A stretch of 64,000 bases of DNA from Thioalkalivibrio sp. XN8 (GCF_011058255.1 NZ_JAALFH010000067.1:59724-123723); one strand, 5' to 3'. Numbered from the stretch's first letter, positions 19,344 to 33,843 are shown. The notes: a model not told the origin generated them from the letters alone. Program-made: numbers and translations.

Positions 19344-20317
19344 GCCAGGTCGACGCCGCCGCGGTGCGGGCGGCGGCGGACCGCATCGCCCCGTTCGTCC
19401 ACCGCACCCCCGTCCACACCTCGCGCCGCTGGGACGACCATCTCGGGGCCCGGCTGTTCTTCAAGTGCGAGAACTTCCAGGTCGGCGGCGCCTTCAAGGC
19501 CCGCGGAGCCTTCAACGCCGTCTGGTCGCTCGGCGAGCAAGAGGCGGCCCGCGGCGTGGCCACGCATTCCTCCGGCAACCATGGCGCGGCCCTGGCGCTC
19601 GCGGCGGCCCGTCGGGGCATCCCGGCCTGGGTTGTCGTGCCGCGCGACGCCTCCGGCTTCAAGCGGCGCGCCATCGAGCGCTACGGGGCCCGCGTGGTGG
19701 CTTGCGAGCCGGGCATCAGCAACCGGGAGGCGCGCCTGGCGGCGCTGGTCGAGGACTGCGGTGCGACGGTCGTGCATCCCTACGACGACGATCGCGTGAT
19801 CGCGGGGCAGGGGACCACGGCGCTCGAGCTGCTGGCGCAGGCACCGGGGATCGACCTGCTGCTGGCGCCGGTGGGCGGCGGCGGATTGATCGCCGGCTGC
19901 GCGGTCATGGCACGCGACCTGCGGCCGGATATCGCCGTGGTGGCGGCGGAACCGGCGGGGGCGGACGACTGCTGGCAGTCGATGCAGCGCGGCGAGCGGG
20001 TGCGCCTGGAGCAGGTCGATACCGTGGCCGACGGCCTGCGGGCCTCCATCGGCAGCCGGAACTGGAGCCTGATCTCGCGGCTGGTCGATGAGGTCGTGCG
20101 GGTCGAGGAAGAGGAGATCATCGCCGCGACCCGGCTGGCCTGGGAAGTGCTGAAGGTCGTCATCGAGCCCTCCTCGGCGGTGCCGCTGGCGGCACTGCTC
20201 AGCGGCCGGCTCCCGGTCCGGGGCCGGCGGGTCGGAGTCGTCCTGTCCGGCGGCAATGTCGAGGTCGAGGGCCTGGCCGGCCGCCTCTCGACGTGCGGGC
20301 TGGAGTTTCGGTTATGA
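19328..20317 (+). CDS. PLP-dependent threonine/serine dehydratase family protein
   Basis: A 329-residue fold-type II PLP enzyme. The PLP lysine is in GGAFKARGAF, the phosphate loop is VGGGGLIAG and the substrate loop SSGNHG is intact. The length, without a regulatory ACT domain, fits serine/threonine dehydratases, serine racemases and threo-3-hydroxyaspartate ammonia-lyases; these cannot be separated by eye. One odd point is Gly where most relatives have Ser in GSFKxRGA (here GAFKARGA). It overlaps the methyltransferase gene by 16 bases. Confidence 0.88.
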   Translation: MASELSQVDAAAVRAAADRIAPFVHRTPVHTSRRWDDHLGARLFFKCENFQVGGAFKARGAFNAVWSLGEQEAARGVATHSSGNHGAALALAAARRGIPAWVVVPRDASGFKRRAIERYGARVVACEPGISNREARLAALVEDCGATVVHPYDDDRVIAGQGTTALELLAQAPGIDLLLAPVGGGGLIAGCAVMARDLRPDIAVVAAEPAGADDCWQSMQRGERVRLEQVDTVADGLRASIGSRNWSLISRLVDEVVRVEEEEIIAATRLAWEVLKVVIEPSSAVPLAALLSGRLPVRGRRVGVVLSGGNVEVEGLAGRLSTCGLEFRL

Positions 20318-20351
20318 TTCGGCTCCGCCCCTCGCCGAGCCGCTCCGCGCC

Positions 20352-21020
20352 ATGATTTCGCGACTTTTCGTCTTCCTGCTGCTGGTGTCCGCCGGCCATC
20401 TCGCCCTGGCGGAAACCGCCTACGTTTCCGATCGCCTCGAGGTCACGCTGCGTACCGGGACATCCACCCAGCACTCGATCGTGCGCATGCTGCCCAGCGG
20501 CGTGCGCCTCGAAGTGCTCGAGACGGACGCCGCCAGCGGCTACAGCCGGGTCCGGACCGCGGACGGCACCGAGGGCTGGGTGCTCTCGCGCTACCTGATG
20601 GAGCGGCCGGCCGCGCGGGACCAGCTCGGGACGGCTACCGAGCGGGCCGCCAACATGGAGCTGCGGGCCACCGACCTCGCCGCCCAGGTGGAGGCACTGA
20701 CCGGGGAGCGGAACGAGCTGCAGGCCCAGCGGGACGGGCTGGAGGCGGAAGTGGCGGAGTTGCGCGCCGAGCTCGACAACGTGCGCCGGGTTTCGGCGTC
20801 GGCGCTCGAACTTGACCAGGCCAACCGGGAGTTGCGCACGCGCGTGGCCGCGACGGACCAGGAGAATGCCCGGCTGCGGGGGGAAATCGTGGAGCTCGAG
20901 CGCAACACCCAGCGCAACTGGTTCCTGGCCGGTGCCGGCGTGCTGCTGCTCGGCCTGGTGCTGGGCCTGGTGCTGCCGCGGATTCGCTGGCGGCGGCGCT
21001 CGGGCTGGGGCGACCTCTAG
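20352..21020 (+). CDS. SH3-domain membrane protein, TIGR04211/YgiM type
   Basis: A 222-residue envelope protein. A signal peptide (cleavage likely after LALA) leads into a bacterial SH3 domain (YVSDRLEVTLRTGTSTQHS to GWVLSRYL), then a coiled coil of about 100 residues and one C-terminal membrane helix (FLAGAGVLLLGLVLGLVLP) with a basic tail. This is the TIGR04211/YgiM layout. It is 34 bases behind the dehydratase and may share its transcript. ATG 20352 is chosen because it opens the signal peptide. Confidence 0.88.
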   Translation: MISRLFVFLLLVSAGHLALAETAYVSDRLEVTLRTGTSTQHSIVRMLPSGVRLEVLETDAASGYSRVRTADGTEGWVLSRYLMERPAARDQLGTATERAANMELRATDLAAQVEALTGERNELQAQRDGLEAEVAELRAELDNVRRVSASALELDQANRELRTRVAATDQENARLRGEIVELERNTQRNWFLAGAGVLLLGLVLGLVLPRIRWRRRSGWGDL

Positions 21021-21038
21021 GCGCGCGGGCCGGGTCGC

Positions 21039-23396
21039 TCAGCCGACCTTCTCGCCGGCCAGGAACATCCAGGTCTCGACCACGGTGTCGGGATTGAGCG
21101 AGATGCTCTCGATGCCCTCGTCCAGCAGCCACTGGGCGAAATCGGCGTGGTCCGAGGGCCCCTGGCCGCAGATGCCGATGTACTTGCCGCGCTCGCGGCA
21201 GGCCGAGATCGCCATGTGCAGCAGGGCCTTCACGGCGCCGTCGCGCTCGTCGAACAGATCCGCGATGATGCTGGAGTCCCGGTCGAGCCCGAGCGTCAGC
21301 TGGGTCATGTCGTTGGAGCCGATCGACATGCCGTCGAAATACTCCAGGAACTCGCCGGCCAGCAGGGCGTTGGACGGGATTTCGCACATCATGATGAGTT
21401 TCAGGCCGTGCTTGCCGCGCTCCAGGCCGTTGGCGGCGAGCAGTTCGACTACCTTGCGCGCCTCGGCCACGGTGCGCACGAAAGGCACCATGACCTGCAC
21501 GTTCTCGAGCCCCATCTCTTCGCGCACGCGCCGCAGCGCCCGGCATTCCAGCTCAAAGCACGGCCGGAAGCTCTCGGCCACGTAGCGCGAGGCGCCACGG
21601 AAGCCCAGCATCGGGTTTTCCTCGTGGGGCTCGTATTCGCGGCCGCCGATGAGATTGGCGTATTCGTTGGACTTGAAGTCGGACAGCCGCACGATGACCG
21701 GGTGCGGCGCGAAGGCCGCGCCGATGGTGCTGATGCCCTCGGCCAGCTTCTCGACGAAGAACTCCACCGGGTCGTCGTAGCCCGCCATCTGCTGCGAGAT
21801 GGTGTGCTTGAGGTCGTCGGAGAGCGAGTCGAACTCGAGCAGGGCGCGCGGATGCACGCCGATCATGCGGTTGATGATGAACTCGAGGCGCGCCAGGCCG
21901 ACGCCCCGATGCGGGATGCCGGCAAAGGCGAAGGCCCGGTCGGGATTGCCGACGTTCATCATGATCTTGACCGGGATCTCGGGCATCCGGTCCAGCTCGA
22001 TGGTCTGCTCTTCGTAGTCGAGCCGGCCGTCGAAGATATAACCCGCGTCGCCCTCGGCGCAGGACACGGTGACGGGCTTGCCGTCCGTGATTCTGTCAGT
22101 GGCGTCGCCGCAGCCGACCACCGCCGGAATGCCGAGCTCACGGGCGATGATCGCCGCGTGGCAGGTGCGACCGCCGCGGTTGGTGACGATCGCCGCGGCC
22201 CGCTTCATCACCGGCTCCCAGTCCGGATCGGTCATGTCGGCCACCAGCACGTCGCCCGGCTGCACGCGATTCATTTCCTTGACGTTGCTGATGATGCGCG
22301 CCGTGCCGGCGCCGATGCGCTGGCCGATGCTGCGGCCCGTGGCGATCACCTCGGAGCGGTCTTTCAGCTTGAAGCGCAGGATGGAGCGGCCCTGGCGGCT
22401 CTGCACCGTCTCGGGCCGCGCCTGCAGGATGTAGAGCTTGCCGTCGCTGCCGTCCTTGCCCCACTCGATGTCCATCGGCGCGCCGTAGTGCTGCTCGATG
22501 GCGACGGCATGGCGGGCGAGCGTCTGGATGTCCTCGTCATCGAGGCAGAAACGCGTGCGCTCGGCGGCCGGGACGTCGACGATGCGCGTGCCGTGGCCGT
22601 CATCGCCGTGGACCATCTTGATGGCCTTGCTGCCCAGCGTCTTGCGCAGCACGGCGCGCTTGCCGGCCCCCAGGGCCGGCTTGTAGACGTAGAACTCGTC
22701 GGGGTTGACGGCCCCCTGGACGACCATCTCGCCCAGGCCCCAGGAGGCGGTGATGAATACCACGTCGCGGAAGCCGGACTCGGTGTCGAGGGTGAACATC
22801 ACGCCGCTGGCGCCGGTGTCGCTGCGGACCATGTGCTGGATACCGGCGGACAGGGCCACCTGGGAATGGTCGAAGCCGTGGTGGACCCGGTAGGCGATGG
22901 CACGGTCGTTGAACAGCGAGGCGAAAACGTCGTGGATCCTCTCGATCACCTGGCCGATGCCGCGCACGTTGAGGTAGGTCTCCTGCTGGCCCGCGAAGCT
23001 GGCCTCGGGGAGGTCTTCGGCGGTGGCGGAGGAGCGCACGGCGACGGCGATGTCACGCCCGCCCGCCATCTCGTCCCAGGCCTTGCGAATCTCCTCGTTC
23101 AGCCGCGGCTGGAGCGGCGTCTCCTTGATCCAGCCGCGTATCGCGGCGCCGGTCTCGACCAGCTTGTCGACGTCGTCCACGTCGAGGTCCTGCAGGACCT
23201 CGCGGATCCTGTCGGCGAGGCCTTGCTGGGTCATGAAGTCGCGGTAGGCGGCCGCGGTGGTGGCGAAGCCGTCCGGCACCGTCACGCCCAGGCCTTCGAG
23301 ATTGGCGAGCATCTCGCCGAGGGAAGCGTTCTTGCCGCCGACACGCTCGACGTCGCCCATGCCGAGCTCGTCGAGCTTGAGAATGTACTGTTCCAA
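21039..23396 (-). CDS. ppsA: Phosphoenolpyruvate synthase (pyruvate, water dikinase)
   Basis: A 785-residue gluconeogenic enzyme converting pyruvate and ATP to PEP, AMP and phosphate. The N-terminal ATP-grasp domain starts with [11 protein letters not shown]; the phosphohistidine is His413 in GGRTCHAA; the C-terminal PEP-binding barrel has [10 protein letters not shown] and ends with SISLNPDTV. The best start is TTG (23394-23396), behind AAGGGGGCGAAG; no ATG gives a family-like N-terminus ([16 protein letters not shown]). It is divergent from ppsR, its regulator, with a perfect inverted repeat between them. Confidence 0.96.
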   Translation of the reverse strand: MEQYILKLDELGMGDVERVGGKNASLGEMLANLEGLGVTVPDGFATTAAAYRDFMTQQGLADRIREVLQDLDVDDVDKLVETGAAIRGWIKETPLQPRLNEEIRKAWDEMAGGRDIAVAVRSSATAEDLPEASFAGQQETYLNVRGIGQVIERIHDVFASLFNDRAIAYRVHHGFDHSQVALSAGIQHMVRSDTGASGVMFTLDTESGFRDVVFITASWGLGEMVVQGAVNPDEFYVYKPALGAGKRAVLRKTLGSKAIKMVHGDDGHGTRIVDVPAAERTRFCLDDEDIQTLARHAVAIEQHYGAPMDIEWGKDGSDGKLYILQARPETVQSRQGRSILRFKLKDRSEVIATGRSIGQRIGAGTARIISNVKEMNRVQPGDVLVADMTDPDWEPVMKRAAAIVTNRGGRTCHAAIIARELGIPAVVGCGDATDRITDGKPVTVSCAEGDAGYIFDGRLDYEEQTIELDRMPEIPVKIMMNVGNPDRAFAFAGIPHRGVGLARLEFIINRMIGVHPRALLEFDSLSDDLKHTISQQMAGYDDPVEFFVEKLAEGISTIGAAFAPHPVIVRLSDFKSNEYANLIGGREYEPHEENPMLGFRGASRYVAESFRPCFELECRALRRVREEMGLENVQVMVPFVRTVAEARKVVELLAANGLERGKHGLKLIMMCEIPSNALLAGEFLEYFDGMSIGSNDMTQLTLGLDRDSSIIADLFDERDGAVKALLHMAISACRERGKYIGICGQGPSDHADFAQWLLDEGIESISLNPDTVVETWMFLAGEKVG

Positions 23397-23411
23397 CTTC
23401 GCCCCCTTGAG

Positions 23412-23429
23412 TTTCCCGTCGCTGGGAAA
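23412..23429. promoter_or_regulatory. Inverted repeat between ppsA and ppsR
   Basis: TTTCCC-N6-GGGAAA is perfect and lies 15 bases before the ppsA start codon and 36 bases before that of ppsR. It could be an operator shared by both genes or a small hairpin in the ppsA leader. I do not recognise the binding protein. Confidence 0.35.
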
Positions 23430-23465
23430 GGACAATGCGCGTTGCCCCGCCGAAGGGATCAACTG

Positions 23466-24299
23466 ATGAATCATCGCACCGTTTTCTTCGTCTCGGACCA
23501 GACCGGCGTCACATCCGAGACTCTTGGCCACAGCCTGCTGACGCAGTTCGACGGGCTCAAATTTCGCGGCGTGACTGTGCCATTTATCAATACCCCTGAC
23601 AAGGCGAAGGAATGCGTACGGCGCATCAATCTCACCGCCGAAGTGGAGGGCAGCAAGCCGATCGTCTTCGCCACCATGGTGCAGGATGATCTTCGAGAAA
23701 TAATAGAAGAAAGTCAGGGGCTTGTGCTTGACTTCTTTGGTGCTTTCATAGGTCCGATGGAGCGGGAGCTGGGCCGCGTTTCGAGTCATGCCACCGGCAA
23801 GGCGCACGGTGTTGCGGACCAGCGTTCCTACACCCGCCGGATCGACGCCATGAACTATGCGCTGGAGCATGACGACGGCTCGACGACTCGCGACTACTCC
23901 AAGGCCGACATCATCCTGGTCGGCGTGTCCCGCTCGGGCAAGACGCCGACCTGCCTGTACATGGCGCTGCGTTACGGGGTCTATGCGGCGAACTATCCGC
24001 TGACCGAGGAGGAGTTCGAGCAGGGCAAGCTGCCGCCGGCACTGGCGCGGTACCAGGACCGCCTGTTCGGGCTCACCATCACCTCCCGGCGGTTGCAGCA
24101 GATCCGGCAGGAGCGGCGGCCGGAGAGCCGCTATGCCTCGGCGCGCCAGGTGAGTTTCGAGCTGCGCTCGGCGGAGGCCCTGTTCGCCCGCTACGGCATC
24201 CCGTACTTCGACACCACGGAAAGCTCGGTGGAGGAGATCGCCAGCACCGTGCTGGACCGCACCGGTCTCCTGAACCGGCTGCAGGAAGGCGGCGGCTAG
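23466..24299 (+). CDS. ppsR: PEP synthase regulatory protein (bifunctional kinase/pyrophosphorylase)
   Basis: A 277-residue protein of the DUF299 family that inactivates PpsA by ADP-dependent phosphorylation and reactivates it with phosphate. The P-loop GVSRSGKT spans residues 153-160, and [16 protein letters not shown] opens the protein as usual. ATG 23466 follows AAGGGATC. Its divergent pairing with ppsA supports the substrate assignment over PPDK. It overlaps the convergent pgm by four bases. Confidence 0.95.
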   Translation: MNHRTVFFVSDQTGVTSETLGHSLLTQFDGLKFRGVTVPFINTPDKAKECVRRINLTAEVEGSKPIVFATMVQDDLREIIEESQGLVLDFFGAFIGPMERELGRVSSHATGKAHGVADQRSYTRRIDAMNYALEHDDGSTTRDYSKADIILVGVSRSGKTPTCLYMALRYGVYAANYPLTEEEFEQGKLPPALARYQDRLFGLTITSRRLQQIRQERRPESRYASARQVSFELRSAEALFARYGIPYFDTTESSVEEIASTVLDRTGLLNRLQEGGG

Positions 24300-25930
24300 A
24301 TGACGCCGGCCGGCTCGTGCACGCCCGCCAGCTCCCCGATCCTGGCGAGCTCGGCCGCGGCGTGGCCGAGACTGGCCGTCAGGGCCGGGCCGTCGCCGGC
24401 GTGGGAGGCGTCCGGCGCGAGGTAGCGCTCGAGGTAGATTCGCAGCGTGGCGCCCTCCGTCCCGGTGCCCGAGAGCCGGTAGACGAGCCGCGCCCCGTCC
24501 TCGAGAAAAACCCTGATCCCCTGGCCCGCAGAGGCGCTGCCGTCCACCGGGTCCAGGTAGGTGAAGCTGTCGGCTGTCGTCACGCGCGTGCCGGCGATTT
24601 CCTGTCCGGCCAGGGTGGCCAGGCGCTCTTCGAGCCCGGCCATCACCCGCGCGGCCGCCTCGCCGTCCGGGATGAACCAGTCGTGGCGGCAGAAGGCGTG
24701 GCGGCCGAAGCGCCGCCAGTGATCCTCGACCAGCCGGGTGACCGGGCGTCCCGTCGCGGCCACGAGGTTCAGCCAGAACAGCACTGCCCAGAGCCCGTCC
24801 TTCTCGCGGGCATGGCTCGAGCTCGTGCCGAAGCTTTCCTCGCCGCAGAGGTCGATCAGGCCGGCGTCCAGCAGGTTGCAAAAGTAGCGCCAGCCGGTGG
24901 GCGTCTCGTAGCAGGGAATGCCCAGGTCCGCTGCCACCCGGTCGACCGCCCGCGTGGTCGGCATGGAGCGCGCGACGCCGGCCAGCCCGGCGGCATAGCC
25001 GGGCACCTTCCCGGCGTGCTCGGCCAGCACCGCGAGACTGTCGCCGGGACTGACGACCATGCCGCGGCCCACGATCATGTTGCGGTCGCCGTCGCCGTCG
25101 GAGGCCGCCGCCAGGTCCCCCGCGTCGGGGCCGTTCATCCAGTCGACCAGGTGTGCGGCATCCACCGGGTTGGGGTCCGGGTGCAGGCCGCCGAAATCAG
25201 GCAGCGGCACCGCGTTGACGACGCTGCCGGGGGGGGCACCCAGGCGCCGCTCGAGGATCTCCACCGCATAGGGGCCGGTGACCGCATTGAGGGCGTCGAA
25301 GCGCAGCCGGAAGCCGGGGCTGGCAAGCAGGCTGCGGATGCGGTCGAAGTCGAACAGGCGCTCCATCAGGGCCGCGTAATCCGCGACCGGGTCCACGATC
25401 TCCACCTCCATCGGCCCGGCCTGCTGGACGCCGGGCCGGTCGAGGTCGAGCCGGCCGACCTCCGCCACGCGGTATTCGCGCAGTTCGAGCGTGCGTCGCC
25501 AGACGGCGTCCGTCAGCGACTCGGGCGCCTGGCCGCCGTTCGCGGTGTCGAACTTGACGCCGAAGTCGCCGTCCGGGCCGCCCGGGTTGTGGCTGGCCGT
25601 CAGCAGGAAACCACCGGCGGCCCCCCGCGTGCGGATCAGGTGCGAGGCAGCCGGCGTCGACAGCATCCCGCCGCGGCCGACGATCATGCGACGCACGCCG
25701 TTGCCGGCGGCGACCCGGAACAGCACGGCCAGCGCCTCGGCATTCCAGAACCGCCCGTCGCCGCCGGCCACCAGGACCTGGCCGCGAAAATCGCCGGCCG
25801 CGTCGAAGACGGCCTGCAGGAAGTTCTCGAGGTAGTGCGGCTGCCGGAAGCGGCGCACCTTCCGGCGTAACCCGGCGGTGCCGGGACGCTGGTCGTCGAA
25901 GGGCTCGGTAGGGATGCGGCGCACGTCCAT
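24296..25930 (-). CDS. pgm: Phosphoglucomutase, alpha-D-glucose phosphate-specific
   Basis: A 544-residue enzyme interconverting glucose 1-phosphate and glucose 6-phosphate. The phosphoserine is Ser113 in TASHNP; the metal loop is DGDGDR, the sugar loop [11 protein letters not shown] and the phosphate loop [13 protein letters not shown]. These and the length match the PGM1-type enzyme rather than the shorter ManB/AlgC type. ATG 25930 follows AGGAAAA. It should feed glycogen and cell-surface sugar synthesis; no such cluster is nearby. Confidence 0.93.
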   Translation of the reverse strand: MDVRRIPTEPFDDQRPGTAGLRRKVRRFRQPHYLENFLQAVFDAAGDFRGQVLVAGGDGRFWNAEALAVLFRVAAGNGVRRMIVGRGGMLSTPAASHLIRTRGAAGGFLLTASHNPGGPDGDFGVKFDTANGGQAPESLTDAVWRRTLELREYRVAEVGRLDLDRPGVQQAGPMEVEIVDPVADYAALMERLFDFDRIRSLLASPGFRLRFDALNAVTGPYAVEILERRLGAPPGSVVNAVPLPDFGGLHPDPNPVDAAHLVDWMNGPDAGDLAAASDGDGDRNMIVGRGMVVSPGDSLAVLAEHAGKVPGYAAGLAGVARSMPTTRAVDRVAADLGIPCYETPTGWRYFCNLLDAGLIDLCGEESFGTSSSHAREKDGLWAVLFWLNLVAATGRPVTRLVEDHWRRFGRHAFCRHDWFIPDGEAAARVMAGLEERLATLAGQEIAGTRVTTADSFTYLDPVDGSASAGQGIRVFLEDGARLVYRLSGTGTEGATLRIYLERYLAPDASHAGDGPALTASLGHAAAELARIGELAGVHEPAGVI

Positions 25931-25971
25931 TTTTCCTGTCCCCGGGGGCTGCAAGGGGCACGAATTCCCTG

Positions 25972-25980
25972 TGCTATATT
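25972..25980 (+). promoter_or_regulatory. Extended -10 promoter at the DUF1249 start
   Basis: TG-C-TATATT is a good extended -10 element. Its last base is eight before the ATG at 25988, so transcription would begin at about 25987, right at the start codon. This predicts a leaderless message. Confidence 0.4.
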
Positions 25981-25987
25981 GCCGCGC

Positions 25988-26467
25988 ATGATAGCAGACG
26001 GCACCATCGCGCTGCCCCGTCTCACGGAGCCCGGAAGCTTCACGGCGCTCATGCATCTGTACGAGAGCAATTACCTCCGGCTGCAATGGCTGCTGCTCGA
26101 CCGGCTCGAGGCGCTGCCGCCGCGCCAGTGCTCCCGGGCGGCGCGCGACCTGCCGCTGTACCTGGAGGTCCTCGAGCGAAGCCCGTACACGACCACGCTG
26201 CGGCTCACCTACTACTTCGCGGAGGACGGCACCCAGGTCGCGGATCCGGACCTCACGATCCGCGTCTATCACGACGCCGGCGTGGCTGAGGCGATGGCCT
26301 GCCGGTGGCAGCACCTGCACCATGCCCTGCGGCAGTTCGACACCGCGCCGGGCGACGAGCTGAACCGGCGCTGGGCGCGCAACAACATGCTGAACAAGTG
26401 GCTCGAGTATTGCTACGATCACGGCCATCGTTTCAGGGCGGCGCAGGGCCTTGCCGCCGCCTGCTGA
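25988..26467 (+). CDS. DUF1249 family protein (YqiB-like)
   Basis: A 159-residue soluble protein of the DUF1249 family, found in gammaproteobacteria and often near cpdA or nudF. The family pattern is seen in LMHLYESNYLRLQWLL, then YLEVLERSPYTTTLRLTYYF and PDLTIRVYHDAGVAEAM. Its function is unknown. The start is ATG 25988; the frame is open for three more codons from a TTG. No ribosome binding site is seen, in keeping with the promoter placed directly before it. Confidence 0.85.
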   Translation: MIADGTIALPRLTEPGSFTALMHLYESNYLRLQWLLLDRLEALPPRQCSRAARDLPLYLEVLERSPYTTTLRLTYYFAEDGTQVADPDLTIRVYHDAGVAEAMACRWQHLHHALRQFDTAPGDELNRRWARNNMLNKWLEYCYDHGHRFRAAQGLAAAC

Positions 26468-26497
26468 CATGGCGGCGACCGTCCCGGGGAGGAGCGG

Positions 26498-27562
26498 GTG
26501 AGCGAGGACGGCGAAAGTCTGGCCAAGCGTGCGCTGAAACGCGCGGCTGGCGAGGAGGAGAGCGACGACGAGCGCCTGCTCAACCTGTTCCGCAACCGGG
26601 CGGAGCTGAAGAAGGCTTTCGGTGACCTGCAGAAGGCGCTGCGGCTGGCCGAGGAACGGCTGGCCAGCCAGGAAGCGGCCACGCGCCGGGCGGAGGAGCG
26701 CTTCCAGGCGATCGAGCAGCTGCTCTCGCGGCCCGACACCGGCTATACGGCCCTGGTCTATTTCCAGCTGCGCGCCCTCTGGCGCGCCTGTCACGAGCGT
26801 CTCCAGACGATCTCCGCCGAGCTGCGCGGGCGCCATGAGGAGCGGCAGCGGCGCGAAGAGCTGATGCGCTTCAACCAGCAGAAGCAGCGGCAGCTGGCGA
26901 GCCTGGACCAGCAGCTGGCGCAGGCCCAGGACGAGCTCGAGGACCGCCGGCAGCGCCGCAATGCCGCCCGCAAGGAGCTGGCAGAAGCGAGCCAGTTCTG
27001 GGCCTATTTCCGGCGGCGGCAGCTGCAGCAGGTCCTGGCGCAACGCGAGGGAGAGCTCGAGGCGGCGCGGCTTCGCCTGGCCGAGCTGCAAGACCGCCGG
27101 GCCGCGGTCAACGCCGAGCCGTGGCCTGAATTCCAGGGCCTGAACGTCGCCGGGAAGCGGGAGATCAACCTGCACCTGGTAGCGGCCGCACAGGAACTTT
27201 ACCTGTATTTCTCCGCCGACGACCTGGCCCGCAAGGCCCGCGACGCCAACGTCAACACCGTGCAGGAAATGCGCTACGGCTCGGAGCAGGACTGCAAGAC
27301 GCTGATCGCGAAGGTGCGCCACGCCCTGGCCGGCCTCGGCCCGGCGCTGCCCTCGCCGGAAGCGCTGGCGGCGCGCGTGCCGCTGGTTGCGGCGGATGCC
27401 GAGTATCGCAGCGAACGGGAGACGGTGCCGATGGCCGCCTCGGTGGCGCGCATCCAGTTACCCGCGCTCAACCCCGGCAGCGGGCAGCGCCGGCGCATGC
27501 CGCTAGAGGTGAACGTGCTGGCCGAGGAGTACTGGGGAATCTACGACGCGCTCATTCCCTGA
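26498..27562 (+). CDS. Coiled-coil protein of unknown function
   Basis: A 354-residue protein that I do not recognise. Residues 1-180 are almost entirely charged heptads with few glycines or prolines, predicting a long coiled coil, interrupted by a TGYTALVYFQLRALWRA segment near 85. Residues 200-270 look globular (GLNVAGKREINLHLVAAAQELYLYF and a following lysine-rich helix), and the tail carries conserved-looking short strands. No signal or membrane segment is present. The start is GTG 26498 behind GGGGAGGAGC. It overlaps the convergent RND gene by 22 bases. Confidence 0.7.
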   Translation: MSEDGESLAKRALKRAAGEEESDDERLLNLFRNRAELKKAFGDLQKALRLAEERLASQEAATRRAEERFQAIEQLLSRPDTGYTALVYFQLRALWRACHERLQTISAELRGRHEERQRREELMRFNQQKQRQLASLDQQLAQAQDELEDRRQRRNAARKELAEASQFWAYFRRRQLQQVLAQREGELEAARLRLAELQDRRAAVNAEPWPEFQGLNVAGKREINLHLVAAAQELYLYFSADDLARKARDANVNTVQEMRYGSEQDCKTLIAKVRHALAGLGPALPSPEALAARVPLVAADAEYRSERETVPMAASVARIQLPALNPGSGQRRRMPLEVNVLAEEYWGIYDALIP

Positions 27563-30500
27563 GGGCGGGACTTGCGCGGGGTCCCCGCGGCCCGCCCCAG
27601 CTGGCGCAGCCAACGCCCGGCGTCGTCGATCAGGGCATACGTCCAGGGGACCAGGAGCAGCGAAGTCAGGGTCGAGAAGCCCAGCCCGCCGATGATCGCC
27701 CGCGCCATCGGGAAGTAGGAGGGCGCGCCGATCTCGTCGCCGCCGACCTTGGTGGCGCTCAGCGCCAGCGGCAGCAGGCCGAGAATCGTGGTGGCGACCG
27801 TCATCAGAATCGGCCGCAGGCGGTCACGGCCGGCCTGGACCAGCGCCGCGTCGCGCGCCAGGCCGTCGCGCCGCAGGTTGTTGACATGGTCCACCAGCAC
27901 GATGCCGTTGTTCACGACCACGCCGACCAGGATCATGATGCCGATCGTCGCCATGAAGGTGAAGGTCGTCCCCGTCAGCAGGAAGAACCAGAACACCCCG
28001 ATCACCGAGAAGCCGATCGAGGTGATGATCGCCAGGGGATAGGCGGTGGACTCGAACAGCGCGGCCATCACCAGGAAGATCAGGGCGATCGCGAGCAGGA
28101 TGTTCTGCATCATGATCTGCTGGGTCTGGTCGGCCTGCTGGAAACCGCGGCCGAACTTCCAGCTGTAGCCCGGGGGCAGCTGGTAGGCATCCATCAGGGA
28201 CTCGATCTGCGGTCGCAGTTCGTCCAGTGACGTGTCCTCGAGATTCGCGGTGATCACGACGGCCGTGACCCGATCGATGCGGCGGATCTGCTCGTAGCCG
28301 CGCGCGATATCGAAGTCCGCCACCGTGCCCAGGGCCACCCGCCGCCCGTCGGGCGTGTACAGCGGCAGGTTGGCGAGCTGTTCGATGCTCTGGCGATCGT
28401 CCTCGCGGAAGGCGATGCGCACCTTGATCTCGCCATCCCGCCCGCGGAAGTCGCGCAGCTGCTGGCCGCGCAGGGCCACCGCCACGGACGAGGCTACGGT
28501 CTGCGGGCTGAGGCCCAGCTGCACCGCCTTCTCACGGTCGACGCGGATCTGTACCTCCCGGTCGCCGCTGCCGAGGTCGGCCCGTACGTCTACGAGTCCC
28601 GCCACGCTCTCGAGCAGGCGGACGACGTCGGGGCTCAGGCGCGCCAGCACTTCGGTGGATTCGCCGGCGAGCTGCAGGCTGAAGCTTTCGTCGCCGCCCT
28701 GGGCCTCGAACTCGAAGGAGGGGCGACCGATGATGATTTCCGGCAGCTCGGCCATCACGCGCTCGATCACCTCGCCGGTCGCCAGTGTCGCCTCGTCGCC
28801 GTCATGCAGCAGCAGCGTGCTCTGGGCCCGGCCCTCGTCGTAGTAGCTGTAGACGGAGCGGATGTCGAAGGCTTCCTGGTTGGCGTAGAGATACTCCTCG
28901 ATGGTGTCGACCGCGACCTTGACCTGCTCCAGCGGGTACTTGTCCTTGACGTGGTACTGCAGCAGCAGGGTGCGTCCGGCTTCCTGGGGGAACGTGTCGA
29001 ACTTCACTTTCTGCAGCGGGATGTACACGCTGGCCACCACCAGCACCACGATCAGCGCCGTCCACCAGCGGTGCCGCAGGGTCCACTGCAGGGCGCGGGC
29101 GTAGCGCGCGGTCAGGCGCGCCATCCAAGAACTGGTGGCGGGGGCGGGCGGCGGCGGGATGCGCGCCGCGAGCATCGGCACCACTGTCTGGGCCATCAGC
29201 AGCGAGGCCACCATCGCCACCACGATACTCACCGCGACATGGGTGAGGAACACCGTGATGTTGGTCTTGACGCCGAACAGGATCGGCACGAAGACGATAA
29301 TCGAGGTCAGCGTGCCGGCCGTCACCGCCAGCCACACTTCCCTGACGCCCTTGAGCGTCGCCTCCCGGGGCTTGTCGGGTTGCAGCTGGCGCTGGCGGAA
29401 AATGCTTTCCGTGACCACTACGGCGTTGTCGACCAGCATGCCGATGGCCAGCATCAGCCCCATCATCGAGAGGATGTTCAGGCTGATGCCCAGGAAGTAC
29501 ATCACCCCGAGCGTGATGAGAATGGAGAAGGGTACGCAGATGATCACGATCAGCGTCGTCGCCGCCTGGCGCAGGAAAAGGTACAGCACGGCGAAGGCGA
29601 ACAACGCGCCCAGCGCACCCGCGCTCAGCAGGTCCGAGAGCGAGGAGGTCACGCCGTCGGCCTGGTCGCCCAGCGCGAACACCTGGATGCCGCGCATCTG
29701 CGGGTTTTCCGCCACCGCCTCGATCTCCGCCTTGACTCGCCGGGAGACGTCCACGAGGTTGGCACCCGGCTGCTTGTACACGTCGAGGCCGATGGAATAG
29801 CGCCGGTCGAGGTGGCGTGCGTTGAAGCGCTCGGGGCTGCGCAGCTCGATGTCGGCGATGTCGCCCAGGCGCAGGTTGTCGCGTACCAGGAGATCGCGCA
29901 GCTGGGACACCGAGGACAGCTCCCCTACGGGTCGCACGCTGAAGCGCTGGTCGCCGGCGGTCAGCTGCCCGGCGCTGACGGAGAAGTTGGCCCGCTGCAG
30001 CAGCCGCTGCAACTCGTTCAGGTCGACCCCGTGGGCCGCGACCCGGTCCGCGTTGAGCAGGATGCGGATTTCGCGCTGGTCGACGCCGTAAAGCGTCACC
30101 CGCGAGACGCCCTCGAGCCGCTCGATGCGGCGCTTCAGCTGTCGGTCCAGCATGGTGTAAGCGTCGGAGAGGTCGCGCTCGCTGCTGATGCGCAGGTTCA
30201 GGATCGGCTGGTCGCCGAAGGAGCCGGTGTAGATCAGGACGCGCCGCACGTCGTCCGGCAGCTGGTGGCGGATGGCGTCTACCTTGGCGCGCGCCTCGAT
30301 GCCCTTGGCCGCCATGTCCTGGTCCCAGTCGAACTGGAGGAAAATCTGCGCGCCGTCCTGGCGGGAGGTCGACTGCATCCGTTCCACGCTGCTGAGGGTC
30401 GCGAGGGCTTCTTCCACCGGCCGGGTAATCAGGCGCTCGACCTCCTCGGGCGTGGAGCCCTCGTAGGGCACGTTGATGAAGATGCCCGGGAACTCGATGT

Positions 30501-30611
30501 CCGGGAACTTCTCGAGCGGCAGCAGGCGCGACGAGATCGCGCCGATCAGGGCGAAGGCGACGAAGATCATCACCGTGGTGACCGGGCGGTTGATGGCGGT
30601 GCGGGTCAGGA

Positions 30612-30615
<4 letters not shown>
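27541..30615 (-). CDS. RND efflux permease (HAE1-like), second of two
   Basis: A 1024-residue inner-membrane proton-driven efflux pump subunit. It begins with TRTAINRPVTTVMIF, has two large periplasmic loops and twelve membrane helices in two halves. Helix 4 reads GMLVDNAVVVTES, so the AcrB Asp-Asp pair is Asp-Asn here, and the helix 10 lysine position reads Asn. These substitutions are seen in many non-AcrB RND proteins. It overlaps the upstream permease gene by four bases, so the two are co-translated and may form a heteromeric pump as in MdtBC. No outer-membrane channel gene lies nearby. Confidence 0.93.
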
Positions 30616-33821
<3,206 letters not shown>

Positions 33822-33843
33822 GGCCCGGGCGCTCCGCGGCGGC

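Noticed and set aside
21147-23465. Long plus-strand frame opposite ppsA, reading into ppsR
   Set aside because: Only the last 277 residues (from 23466) are a real protein; the rest mirrors ppsA codon structure.
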